The notes beneath the pieces are model-generated. The model was given only the letters and a program-made list of their open reading frames with translations. It was not told the DNA's origin and searched no databases. The position numbers and the translations under genes were made by a program. A DNA stretch of 64,000 nucleotides from Actinoplanes nipponensis (GTDB lineage: Bacteria > Actinomycetota > Actinomycetes > Mycobacteriales > Micromonosporaceae): contig NZ_BOMQ01000097.1 of the NCBI RefSeq assembly GCF_016862275.1, positions 1-64,000 on the forward strand. The letters run 5' to 3'. Each line of letters starts with the position of its first letter. Position 1 is the stretch's first letter. Below, piece after piece: positions 46,906 to 55,580 of this stretch.

Positions 46906-48816
46906 ATGGCCCGGACGAAGATGAACCAGCGATCCGCCAGTCGTGTGGACGTCCCGATGAGCGCTACCGGCGGCCGAACACCGCCGTCGATGATCACCTT
47001 CGCGGTGCTCGGCGTCTCCATCCTCGCCGCCATCTGGGCCGCCGCGATGCTGACCCCGGCCGGTCAGATGGCCTACGTGTACGTGTTCGCGTACACCGAG
47101 TTCTACGTGGGCGTGCTGTCCCTCGTGTCGCTCTCGATCACGATCATGGTGGGACTGGTCGCCACCGACCGGCTGGTCCTGTCGATCCGCCAGCGGGTGC
47201 TGCTGCAGTCCGCGCACCGCACCACCGGGGTCATCGCGGTCGTCGCGCTCTTCTTCCACGTGTGGACGAAGGTGGCCGTGAGCAAGGTCGGCGTGATCGC
47301 CGTGTTCCTGCCCTTCACGGCGCCGTACAAGACGATGCTCATCGGCTTCGGCACGATCTCCGGCTACATCATGGTCATGGTCATGTGGACCGGCATCGCC
47401 CGCTCGCGGTTCATCGGCAAGGGCAAGCCGTGGATGTGGCGCGGCGTGCACGCCATCTCGTACCTGATGTGGCCGATCGCCCTGCTGCACGGCCTGGGCG
47501 CCGGCCGCGCGGCCAAGCCGTGGGTCATCGTGTCGTACATCGTCTGCATCCTGCTGGTGCTGGTCGGCCTAGCCGTGCGGCTGTCCGTGCGGCTGAACCG
47601 CCGCAAGGACTTCGCGTCGCAGGCCGGCACCGGCACCGGCAAGATCCAGCCGGTGGGCAAGCTGGTGCCGACCACCGCCCCCAGCGTCACCGGCCGCGGC
47701 CGGAGCCGCCGCGACGAGCCGGCCGCCGTCCCCGCCGCCCCCCAGCCCTGGGCGCCGGCGTCCCCGGTCACGGGCGCGCTGCCGGTCGTGGAGACCCCGG
47801 CCCGGCCGGTCAGCGCCAAGCCGGCCGCCGCGCCGATCAGCGCCCCGCCGGAGCCGCAGCGCCGGCCGCGCCGCGGCGTCGACGAGGAGGAGCGGGTGCG
47901 CCGCCGCCGCGACTTCGACGACGCGCCCACCCAGCGCTGGGAGTTCGAGGACGACGACCTGCCCGCGCCGCGGGCGCGCCGCTACGCCGACGAGGACGCC
48001 CCGGCGCCCCGCCAGCGCCGCGCCGCCGCCGGTGAGCGTTTCGACGAGCCGACCCGCGCGATGTCCCGCCGCGCCCTCGACGAGGGCCCGGCCGGCTACG
48101 CCGACGAGGACGAGCTGCCCGCGCCGCGCGCCCGCCGGCGTGCCGAGGACCCGTACGCGGCGGAGGCGCCGGCCCGCTCGCGCCGCTACGCCGGCACCGA
48201 GTTCGAGGAGGACGAGCCGCCCGTCGCCCCCGCCCGCTCGCGCCGCTACGCCGGCACCGAGTTCGAGGAGCCGGTGAGCCGCGGCCGCCGCTACGCCGAC
48301 GAGGACGACATGCCGGCCCCGCGCGGCCGGCGCGGCGTCGAGGACGAAGCGCCGCGCTCCCGGCGTTACGCCGACGACGAGGCGCCCGCGCCGCGCCAGC
48401 GCCGCTACGCCGAGGACGACGCCTACGAAGAGGTCGCCCCCCGGCGCCGGGCCGCCCGCTATCCGGACGACGAGCCGCCCCGCCCGACGCGCTCGTCCCG
48501 CTACGCCGACGAGACCGACACTGCGCCCCGGGCCCGGCGCGACCGGGGCGCCGACGTCGACAGCGCCGACTCGGGACGGCACAGCCGCAGTGAGTTCGTG
48601 GACCTGGCCGGCGACCCCCGGCTCGCGGTCGGGGAGGACCTGGAGCCCGACGAGACGCCGACGCTGGTCGACATGGCGTCGCGCCGCGCCCGCCGGGCCG
48701 GCATGCCGGAACCCGCCCGGGCGGCGAGCCGGGGGGCTCGCCGCGGCAGCAAGGGCAGAACGGACGAATCGGCTGACGACGTGTACTGGCGTCAGCTGCG
48801 AGGGGAAGCACAGTGA
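46906..48816 (+). CDS. Six-helix b-type cytochrome (ferric-reductase-like) with disordered RRYADE tail
   Basis: A 636-residue membrane protein. Residues about 28-230 form six helices. Histidine pairs His104/His118 in the third helix and His182/His195 in the fifth have the spacing of two-haem transmembrane electron carriers of the ferric reductase/NOX type. From about 236 to 636 the chain is disordered, rich in Arg, Asp, Glu and Pro, with roughly ten copies of an RRYADE-like motif separated by PAPR spacers. No flavin or NAD domain is present; the next genes could supply it. GAGGAG lies just before ATG 46906. It opens the redox-kinase operon. Confidence 0.85.
   Translation: MARTKMNQRSASRVDVPMSATGGRTPPSMITFAVLGVSILAAIWAAAMLTPAGQMAYVYVFAYTEFYVGVLSLVSLSITIMVGLVATDRLVLSIRQRVLLQSAHRTTGVIAVVALFFHVWTKVAVSKVGVIAVFLPFTAPYKTMLIGFGTISGYIMVMVMWTGIARSRFIGKGKPWMWRGVHAISYLMWPIALLHGLGAGRAAKPWVIVSYIVCILLVLVGLAVRLSVRLNRRKDFASQAGTGTGKIQPVGKLVPTTAPSVTGRGRSRRDEPAAVPAAPQPWAPASPVTGALPVVETPARPVSAKPAAAPISAPPEPQRRPRRGVDEEERVRRRRDFDDAPTQRWEFEDDDLPAPRARRYADEDAPAPRQRRAAAGERFDEPTRAMSRRALDEGPAGYADEDELPAPRARRRAEDPYAAEAPARSRRYAGTEFEEDEPPVAPARSRRYAGTEFEEPVSRGRRYADEDDMPAPRGRRGVEDEAPRSRRYADDEAPAPRQRRYAEDDAYEEVAPRRRAARYPDDEPPRPTRSSRYADETDTAPRARRDRGADVDSADSGRHSRSEFVDLAGDPRLAVGEDLEPDETPTLVDMASRRARRAGMPEPARAASRGARRGSKGRTDESADDVYWRQLRGEAQ
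48172..48270 (+). repeat. Direct repeat within the cytochrome tail
   Basis: A stretch of about 39 bases encoding ARSRRYAGTEFEE occurs at 48172-48210 and again at 48232-48270, offset by exactly 60 bases. It is the clearest sign that the tail grew by in-frame duplication. Confidence 0.85.
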
Positions 48817-48881
48817 CCGAGCGCTCCACCGATGACACCGCCGCGCGCGGCGCTGCCCCGCCGAGCGGGGTGACGCGGTGA
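48813..48881 (+). CDS. 22-residue ORF coupled on both sides
   Basis: GTG at 48813 overlaps the cytochrome stop (GTGA), with GAGGGGAAG five bases upstream, and its TGA at 48879-48881 overlaps the GTG of the NuoF-like gene. The encoded peptide (start MTERSTDDTAARG) is hydrophilic, without a helix or signal. It may be a real small protein, or a coupling device that carries ribosomes across the 62-base gap. No family is known to me. Confidence 0.5.
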   Translation: MTERSTDDTAARGAAPPSGVTR

Positions 48882-50350
48882 GCGCCGACCTGGTGCCCCC
48901 GGTCACCAGCATCGGGACGCCGCGCATCACCGCCGGTTTCGACGAGTACGGCCGGCTCGACCTGATCGCGCACCAGGAGGTCCACGGCGGCTTCGCGGCC
49001 CTGTCCAGCGGTGAGCTGATCGGTCTGGCCGACCGCATCGAGCTGCGCGGCCGGGGCGGCGCCGGGTTCCCGTTCGCCCGCAAGGTGCGCGCGGTGCTCG
49101 ACTCGTGCCAGCGCCAGGACCTGCCCCCGGTGATCGTGGTCAACGCCACCGAGGGCGAACCACCGTCCTGGAAGGACAAGGCGGTGCTGACCCGGGGTCC
49201 GCACCTGATCCTGGACGGCGCGGCGCTGGCGGCGGCCGCGCTCGACGCCGAGGAGATCGTGATCGGCATCGCCGACGACGGCATCGGCCAGCAGTCGCTG
49301 GCCGCGGCCCTGGCCGAGCGCCGGATGCCGGTGCCGACCCGGATCGTCACGGTCCCGCACCGCTTCATCTCCGGCGAGGGCGGCGCGCTGGTCCGCGGCA
49401 TCAATGGCGAGGCGCACATCCCGCCCGGCCGCAAGGTCCGCTCGAGCGACAACGGGGTCGGCGGGCTGCCCACGCTGCTCTCCAACGCCGAGACGTACTC
49501 GCAGCTGGCCATCGCCGCCCGGCTGGGCCCGTGGGAGTACAACGCGGTCGGCATCCCGGAGGAGCCGGGCACGGTCATGCTGACCGTCGGCGGCTCGGCC
49601 ACCGCGCCCGCCGTGGTCGAGGCGCCGACCGGCACCCCGCTGATGGACGTGCTGACCATGTGCGGCGCCGACATCGGCCCCGGCCTGCTGGTCGGCGGCT
49701 ACCACGGCAAGTGGATCACCGCCGAGGCGGCGAAGACGGTGACCATCTCCCGCAAGGGCTTCGCCAAGGTCGGCGGCACGCTGGGCGCGGGCATGCTCAT
49801 CCCGATCGGCTCGTCCACCTGCCCGCTGGGCGAGGTCGCCCAGGTCACCCAGTACCTCGCCGGGGAGTCGGCCGGCCAGTGCGGCCCGTGCCGGCTGGGC
49901 CTGCCCGACCTGGCCCGCGCGGTCACCCTGGTGGCGCTCGGCGGCAGCGCGCTGGAGAACGTGCGCCAGGCGGCCGGCGTGGTCAAGGGCCGCGGCGCGT
50001 GCAGCCACCCCGACGGCACGGCCCGCTTCGCCCTCTCCGCGCTCGAGGTCTTCGCCCGCGACGTCGAACTGCACGCCAACGGGGAGGGCTGCGGCAAGCA
50101 GGTGCGCGGCATCCTGCCCCTGCCGTACCACACCGATCAGGGCGCGCGGAAGCTCGCGGTGGACTGGTCGCGCTGCGACGGCCACGGCCTCTGCTCGGCG
50201 GTCGCCCCGGAGATCATCCGGCTGGACGCGAACGGCTTCCCGGCGTTCCCCCAGACGCCGCTGCCGCCGTGGCTGGAGAACGGCGCCCGCAAGGCGGTCA
50301 ACGTCTGCCCGGCGCTGGCCCTGCGCCTGACCGAAGCGGTCAAGAAGTGA
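48878..50350 (+). CDS. NuoF-like flavoprotein fused to a C-terminal ferredoxin
   Basis: A 490-residue cytosolic electron-transfer protein. The FMN/NADH domain shows RGRGGAGFP (57-65) and NATEGEPPSWKD, followed by an SLBB-like part. In the NuoF iron-sulphur block, ESAGQCGPC (330-338) has Ala332 where complex I has the first cysteine; Cys335, Cys338 and Cys375 remain. The last 65 residues form a ferredoxin with CDGHGLC (Cys433, Cys439) and Cys477 in VCP, a 3Fe-4S pattern. It likely accepts electrons from NAD(P)H or passes them to the cytochrome encoded upstream. GTG at 48878 overlaps the small ORF's stop. Confidence 0.85.
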   Translation: MSADLVPPVTSIGTPRITAGFDEYGRLDLIAHQEVHGGFAALSSGELIGLADRIELRGRGGAGFPFARKVRAVLDSCQRQDLPPVIVVNATEGEPPSWKDKAVLTRGPHLILDGAALAAAALDAEEIVIGIADDGIGQQSLAAALAERRMPVPTRIVTVPHRFISGEGGALVRGINGEAHIPPGRKVRSSDNGVGGLPTLLSNAETYSQLAIAARLGPWEYNAVGIPEEPGTVMLTVGGSATAPAVVEAPTGTPLMDVLTMCGADIGPGLLVGGYHGKWITAEAAKTVTISRKGFAKVGGTLGAGMLIPIGSSTCPLGEVAQVTQYLAGESAGQCGPCRLGLPDLARAVTLVALGGSALENVRQAAGVVKGRGACSHPDGTARFALSALEVFARDVELHANGEGCGKQVRGILPLPYHTDQGARKLAVDWSRCDGHGLCSAVAPEIIRLDANGFPAFPQTPLPPWLENGARKAVNVCPALALRLTEAVKK

Positions 50351-50907
50351 CCTCCGGACGCGGACTCGCCGGACGCGCCGCGGCCGGGCTGCTCACCGCT
50401 CTGCTCGCGGGCTGCGGGTCGTCGGCCGCGGTGTCGCCGGCCCCCGGCCCGGCTGCCGTCCCGGCCCCGGGCCCGTCCGCGGCGGCCGCGCCGGCTGTCG
50501 CGGTGCCGGCGTCGCTGGCGTTCACGGGCACGACCCTGGACGGCAAGACCTTCGACGCCGCCACCCTGGCCGGCAAGCCGACCATCCTGTGGTTCTGGGC
50601 GCCCTGGTGCGCGACCTGCGCGAGCGAGGCGATGTCGATCGCCGACCTGCAGGAGCAGTACGCCGGCCGGCTCAACATCCTCGGGATCGCGGGCCTGGGC
50701 ACCACCAGGGACATGCACGAGTTCGTCGCCGACCTGGAGGTCGGCACGGTGCCGCACCTGGACGACGCGCCGGGCCGGCTGTGGAAGAAGTTCGGCATCA
50801 CCCAGCAGAGCACGTACGTCATCCTCGACCCGGCCGGGCGCATCGTGACCACCGGCTACCTGGACGACCTGCAGCTGACCACCGAGGTCAAGTCGCTGGT
50901 GGCGTGA
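50347..50907 (+). CDS. TlpA-like thioredoxin-fold lipoprotein
   Basis: A 186-residue exported thiol-redox protein. The N-terminal LLTALLAGC is a lipobox, with Cys23 as the lipid attachment site. A Pro/Ala linker follows to about residue 55. The thioredoxin fold carries WAPWCATC with Cys88 and Cys91 as the active dithiol, then FGITQQSTYVILDPAGRI containing the usual beta-strand near the cis-turn. It would reduce or oxidise thiols on the outer face of the membrane. Its GTG overlaps the previous stop (GTGA). The CcdA gene next door is its probable electron source. Confidence 0.9.
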   Translation: MTSGRGLAGRAAAGLLTALLAGCGSSAAVSPAPGPAAVPAPGPSAAAAPAVAVPASLAFTGTTLDGKTFDAATLAGKPTILWFWAPWCATCASEAMSIADLQEQYAGRLNILGIAGLGTTRDMHEFVADLEVGTVPHLDDAPGRLWKKFGITQQSTYVILDPAGRIVTTGYLDDLQLTTEVKSLVA

Positions 50908-50910
50908 GCC

Positions 50911-51768
50911 GTGCCGGCCGCGTTGGTGCTCGCCCTGACCGCGGGGATGCTCGGGGCGGTCAATCCCTGCGGGTTCGCGCTCCTGCCCGCCTATCTGTCG
51001 GTGCTGGTCGCCGGGGATGAGTCCGCGTCCCCGGGGCCGCGCCGGGCCGTCGGCCGGGCGTTGCGGTGCACCGTCGCGCTGACCACGGGCTACGTCGTGG
51101 TGTTCGGCCTGTTCGGGCTGGTGCTGGCTCCGCTCACCGGGGTGCTGATGCCGCGGCTGCCGTGGCTCACGGTCGTGTTCGGGCTCGGCCTGGCCGGGCT
51201 GGGCGGCTGGCTGCTCGCCGGCCGGTCGGTGCCGACGCCGGGCCGGGGGCTGCGCGCGCCCCGGTTGACCGGCACGGCCGCGTCGATGGTGCTGTTCGGC
51301 ATGGCGTACGCGGTCGCGTCGCTCGGCTGCGCGATCGGGCCGTTCCTGGCGATCGTGGTCTCCAGCCTGCGCGCCGGCTCGATCATCGAGGGCGTGGCCC
51401 TGTTCGTCAGCTTCGCGGCCGGGATGGGGCTGGTGGTCGGCGTGACCGCCGTGGCCGTCGCGCTGCTGCGGGTGTCCGCGGTGGCGCGGCTGCGCCGGGC
51501 GGCCGCCTTCGTGCCCCGGATCGGCGGGGCGGTGCTGATCGTCGCCGGCGCGTACGTGGCCTACTACGGGTGGTACGAGCTGCGTCTGGTGCAGGACCGG
51601 CGGACCTCCGGGCAGGATCCGGTGGTCGAGCTGGCCGCGGCGGTCCAGCGCGGGTTGAGTGGTCTGGTCGGCCGGCTCGGGGCCGGCTGGTTCGGGCTGG
51701 TCCTGGCCGGGCTCGTCCTGACGGCGCTGCTGCTGTCCCGTCGTCGCCGTGCCTCAGTGGGGAGCTGA
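50911..51768 (+). CDS. CcdA/DsbD-type thiol electron transporter
   Basis: A 285-residue membrane protein carrying reducing equivalents from cytosolic thioredoxin to the outside. Its two active cysteines lie in the usual places: Cys20 in AVNPCGFALLPAY and Cys140 in ASLGCAIGPF. Six core helices plus one or two C-terminal helices are visible, making it somewhat longer than typical CcdA. GTG at 50911 follows the TlpA stop by three bases. With TlpA it forms a standard reducing pair, here joined to a cytochrome b and kinases instead of cytochrome c maturation genes. Confidence 0.9.
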   Translation: MPAALVLALTAGMLGAVNPCGFALLPAYLSVLVAGDESASPGPRRAVGRALRCTVALTTGYVVVFGLFGLVLAPLTGVLMPRLPWLTVVFGLGLAGLGGWLLAGRSVPTPGRGLRAPRLTGTAASMVLFGMAYAVASLGCAIGPFLAIVVSSLRAGSIIEGVALFVSFAAGMGLVVGVTAVAVALLRVSAVARLRRAAAFVPRIGGAVLIVAGAYVAYYGWYELRLVQDRRTSGQDPVVELAAAVQRGLSGLVGRLGAGWFGLVLAGLVLTALLLSRRRRASVGS

Positions 51769-51770
51769 CC

Positions 51771-53585
51771 GTGGACACCGCGTACCGCGTGACCCCGCTG
51801 CGCCGGGGCGATCCCGAGCAGCTGGGGGAGTACTGGCTCACCGGCCGGCTCGGCTCCGGCGGCATGGGCGTCGTCTACCTGGCCACCGACCGCGACGACA
51901 ACTACGTCGCCATCAAGCTGGTGCACGCGACGCTGGTCCACGATCCGGAGTTCCGCGGCCGCTTCCGCAGCGAGGTGGAACGGGCCCGCCAGGTGCCGTC
52001 CTTCTGCACCGCCGAGGTGCTGGACGCGGACCTGGACCACAACCCGCCGTACCTGGTGGTGGAGTACGTCGACGGGCCGAGCCTGGCCGAGGTGGTGGAG
52101 GAGCGCGGCCCGCTGCGGGCGGCGGCCCTGCACTCCCTGGCGGTCGGCGTGGCGACCGCGCTGACCGGCATCCACGGCGCGGGGGTGATCCACCGCGACC
52201 TGAAACCGGACAACGTGCTGCTGGCGCCGGGCAGCCCCAAGGTCATCGACTTCGGCATCGCGCGCGCCTTCGAGGCGACGAGCCAGCACACCCGCACCGA
52301 CCAGATGGTCGGCACGGTCGCCTACATGGCGCCCGAGCGCTTCTCCTCGGAACCGGGCACGCCGCTGACGGCGGCCGCGGACATCTTCGCCTGGGGCTGC
52401 GTGGTCGCCTACGCCGGCACCGGCCGGACCCCGTTCCACGGCGACTCGCCCCCGGCGACCGCGGCCCGGATCCTCACCCAGCCGCCGCACCTGGCCGGGC
52501 TGCCGGAGCCGTTGCGGGAGCTCGTCGCCCTCTCGCTGTCGAAGGACCCCGAGGAGCGGCCGTCCGCCCGCGAGCTGCTGGACATGCTGCTGGACGGCGA
52601 CCGTCCGGCGGCGCGGCAGCGCGCCACGGTGGTCAGCCGCGCGCCGGCCGCGGACCCCGACGAGTCCTACGACTCCCACCCGTTCGAGTCCGCCGATGCG
52701 TACGGCCCGCGCACCTACGGCGGCCACCCCGTCCCGTACGGTGCGCGCGGACGGCCCCGGGGTCACCGGCTGCTCGCTGTGCTGGCCGTGCTGCTGGTGC
52801 TGGCCGGCGTGGCGACGGTGGCGCTCGTGCTGAACGCGCACAGCCGTGCCGGCGACCCGCTGAGCACCAACGGAACCCAGCGCGGCGGCGCGGCGGCCGG
52901 CGTGGAGCAGTCCACGGCGCGGCCGGACGACGGGGCGCCCGCCCCGGACGACCCCCCTGCGACGACACCGACCGACTACGAGGACGACGAGCCCGGCGAC
53001 GACAGCGGCCGGTCGCCGGTGGAACCCACCGGTGGTGAGCCGATCATCCAGGACCCGCTGACCCGGCCCGGCCAGTGGCGGGACAGCGAGATCCGCGAGC
53101 AGGACGCGACCTGCTCCACCCTCGGCGTGATGCGGGTGGTCCGGGTCGATCGCGGCACCTACCAGTGTGTCGGCCCCGAGGAGCCGATCGCGGACGACTT
53201 CGGCGTGGCGGTGACCGTCGCGCTGCAGTCGGCGGGCAGCTGCGCCGCGATCTGGTTCCACTGGGACGCGCGGCGCGGCGGGCAGGTGCTCCGGGTCTGC
53301 CCGGGCGAGATGTCGGTGGCCGCCGACCGGCCGGACGACCGGCGGGTGTACGGGCGGATCCCCCTGCGGGAACGGATCGCTCCGCGCGGGTCGACCCGCA
53401 TCCACCTGGTCGTCCGGGAGGGCGAGGCGCAGGTGTTCCGGGGCGGCGACTTCGCGGGGTCGGTGCGGCTGCCCAGGGACGGGCCGGAGGAGGGCGCGGT
53501 GCTGCTGGGCCTCAGCGCCGAGGCCGTCGACGCCCGGCCGCCGTACGCGGTCACCTTCGCCAATGTGGACATTCGCTCCCTGTAG
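51771..53585 (+). CDS. Transmembrane Ser/Thr protein kinase with four-cysteine ectodomain
   Basis: A 604-residue Hanks-type kinase. The catalytic domain at residues about 18-275 has the glycine loop GRLGSGGMGVVY, Lys49, HRDLKPDN (Asp143) and DFG (Asp160). A linker, one transmembrane helix (about 333-354) and an acidic stalk lead to an outside beta-rich domain (about 425-604) of concanavalin-like pattern with cysteines at 448, 466, 491 and 510. GTG at 51771 comes two bases after ccdA, with GGGGAG six bases upstream, so it belongs to the redox operon. Target proteins are unknown. Confidence 0.92.
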   Translation: MDTAYRVTPLRRGDPEQLGEYWLTGRLGSGGMGVVYLATDRDDNYVAIKLVHATLVHDPEFRGRFRSEVERARQVPSFCTAEVLDADLDHNPPYLVVEYVDGPSLAEVVEERGPLRAAALHSLAVGVATALTGIHGAGVIHRDLKPDNVLLAPGSPKVIDFGIARAFEATSQHTRTDQMVGTVAYMAPERFSSEPGTPLTAAADIFAWGCVVAYAGTGRTPFHGDSPPATAARILTQPPHLAGLPEPLRELVALSLSKDPEERPSARELLDMLLDGDRPAARQRATVVSRAPAADPDESYDSHPFESADAYGPRTYGGHPVPYGARGRPRGHRLLAVLAVLLVLAGVATVALVLNAHSRAGDPLSTNGTQRGGAAAGVEQSTARPDDGAPAPDDPPATTPTDYEDDEPGDDSGRSPVEPTGGEPIIQDPLTRPGQWRDSEIREQDATCSTLGVMRVVRVDRGTYQCVGPEEPIADDFGVAVTVALQSAGSCAAIWFHWDARRGGQVLRVCPGEMSVAADRPDDRRVYGRIPLRERIAPRGSTRIHLVVREGEAQVFRGGDFAGSVRLPRDGPEEGAVLLGLSAEAVDARPPYAVTFANVDIRSL

Positions 53586-53798
53586 GGCGACGGATCACCC
53601 GCGGCTCCTGCGCGATGACGCAGCGCGTTCCGCCGCCGCGGGATGTCGGGTTTCGGCCGGGCCGGTCGGCCGCCGTCTGTGTCGGTTGAGCGGCAACCGC
53701 CGGACGGGTGTTCGCAGGCGGCGACCTGTCCCGATAGGGTGACCTTTCCTGTCGGGGGTGGGGCGGCGTCATGCTGCCGGGGCGTAGGAGTAAACGGC

Positions 53799-55562
53799 AT
53801 GTCGGACCAGCGGACCAGCCCGCTGCGCCCGCGTGACCCTCGCCGGCTCGGGCCGTACGAGCTGGTCGGCCGGCTCGGTGAGGGCGGCATGGGCACGGTC
53901 TACCTGGCCCGCAGCGCCGCCGGGGTGCTCGTGGCGGTCAAGATGGTCCGCGCCGACCTGGCGCCCGACGACGAGTTCCGGCGCCGGTTCCGCAGCGAGG
54001 TCAACCGGGTCCGCCAGGTGCCGCCCTTCTGCACCGCCGAGGTGCTCGACGCCGACCCCGACCACGAGCAGCCCTACCTGGTGGTCGAGTACGTCGACGG
54101 GCCCAGCCTGGCCGAGGTCGTCGAGGAACGCGGCCCGCTCACCGCGTCCAATCTGCACAGTGTGGCGATCGGCGTCGCCACCGCCCTGACCGCCATCCAC
54201 GGCGCCGGCGTCATCCACCGCGACCTCAAGCCGCGCAACGTCCTGCTCGCCCCGGGCAGCCCCAAGGTCATCGACTTCGGCATCGCCCGGGCGCTGGAGG
54301 CGACGAGCGCGCACACCCGCACCGACCAGATGCTCGGCACGGTGGCCTATATGGCGCCCGAGCGGTTCGGGCCCGACACCGACCTGCCGCTCACCCCGGC
54401 GGCCGACGTGTTCGCCTGGGGCGGCGTCGTCGCGTACGCGGGCACCGGCCGTACCCCGTTCAGCGCCGACTCGCCCCCCGCGACCGCCGCGCGGATCCTG
54501 ACCCAGGCCCCGGACCTGAGCGGGCTGAGCGGACCGCTGCGCGACCTCATCGGCCACGCCCTGGAGAAGGACCCGGCCAATCGGCCCAGCGCCCGCGAGC
54601 TGCTGGACCTGCTGGTCGACGGGCCGCAGCGGCCGGCCGCGTCCGGCGCCGCCCTCGACCACCAGCCCGGCCTGCGCTTCGCCGCTCAGGAGGCGCAGGC
54701 GGTCACCGGGGTCCAGCCCGTGGAGCAGTTCGCCGCGGCGGCCGCCGAACCGACCCTGGTCGGTTACTCGGAGAACGCGATCGTCACCCAGCCGGTGCCG
54801 ACCTCTGCGGCCGGGCCGGACACGCCGTTCACGCACGATCCCACGCCGCGCCGGCCGTGGGTGCTGCCCGCCGCGGTGAGCCTGCTGCTCATCGCGATGC
54901 TCGCGGTGGGCGGCGTGGTGGCGGCGCTGTGGCCGCGCGGCGGGGCGGACCCCGGCGCCACGACCGGCCCGGACGATCCGGGTGACAGCGGATCCGACGC
55001 CACCGTGCTGCTCGCCGACCCCCTGGGCCGGCAACGGCTCTGGATCGCCTCGTCGGACGACAAGGAGCGGGCCGGCTGCTCGTTCGACGGCGGCCTGGTG
55101 GTGCGGCGCGAGACCCGCGGCGTGTTCCGCTGCAAGGGCCCGGTGGACTACGAACCCCCGGACGTGCAGGCCGAGGTCAAGGTGCGGCTGCTGACCCCGA
55201 ACAGCTGCGCCTCGATCTGGATGCGCTTCGCGCAGTTCCGCGGCTATCAGGTGCGCGTCTGCGAGCGCAACGTCTACGTCGGCACGCACAAGTCGGACGT
55301 GACGGAGGTCTACAAGACCTTCCCGCTCGACGACCGCCCGATCGAGGTGGGCGCGCCCGCCACGCTCATCACCGTGAGCATCGTGGGCGAGACCCTCGAG
55401 GTGCTGCGCGACAGCGAGCTGCTGGGGTCCGTGCCGGTGCAGGACAAGGACATCAGCGGGGGCCGGGTGGTGCTCGGCATCTACACCGAGCGCAGCGCGC
55501 CGGTGAAGGGGCCCTACGCGGTCGCCTTCAACGACATCAAGCTCTGGCCGATCGAGCGCTGA
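53799..55562 (+). CDS. Second transmembrane Ser/Thr kinase, paralogue of its neighbour
   Basis: A 587-residue kinase with the same layout as the previous gene: catalytic domain about 20-272 (GRLGEGGMGTVY, Lys48, HRDLKPRN with Asp142, DFG at 159), linker, transmembrane helix about 354-377, and a homologous outside domain with cysteines at 427, 445, 470 and 488. The stretch RFRSEVNRVRQVPPFCTAEVLDAD is nearly the same in both, so they arose by tandem duplication. AGGAG precedes ATG 53799. The 213-base gap before it probably holds its own promoter, so it may be controlled separately. Confidence 0.92.
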   Translation: MSDQRTSPLRPRDPRRLGPYELVGRLGEGGMGTVYLARSAAGVLVAVKMVRADLAPDDEFRRRFRSEVNRVRQVPPFCTAEVLDADPDHEQPYLVVEYVDGPSLAEVVEERGPLTASNLHSVAIGVATALTAIHGAGVIHRDLKPRNVLLAPGSPKVIDFGIARALEATSAHTRTDQMLGTVAYMAPERFGPDTDLPLTPAADVFAWGGVVAYAGTGRTPFSADSPPATAARILTQAPDLSGLSGPLRDLIGHALEKDPANRPSARELLDLLVDGPQRPAASGAALDHQPGLRFAAQEAQAVTGVQPVEQFAAAAAEPTLVGYSENAIVTQPVPTSAAGPDTPFTHDPTPRRPWVLPAAVSLLLIAMLAVGGVVAALWPRGGADPGATTGPDDPGDSGSDATVLLADPLGRQRLWIASSDDKERAGCSFDGGLVVRRETRGVFRCKGPVDYEPPDVQAEVKVRLLTPNSCASIWMRFAQFRGYQVRVCERNVYVGTHKSDVTEVYKTFPLDDRPIEVGAPATLITVSIVGETLEVLRDSELLGSVPVQDKDISGGRVVLGIYTERSAPVKGPYAVAFNDIKLWPIER

Positions 55563-55580
55563 CCGGGCGCGGTCGGGCCG

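Noticed and set aside
48813-48881. The 22-residue ORF as a RiPP precursor
   Set aside because: No core of Cys/Ser/Thr, no leader motif, and no modification enzymes nearby.
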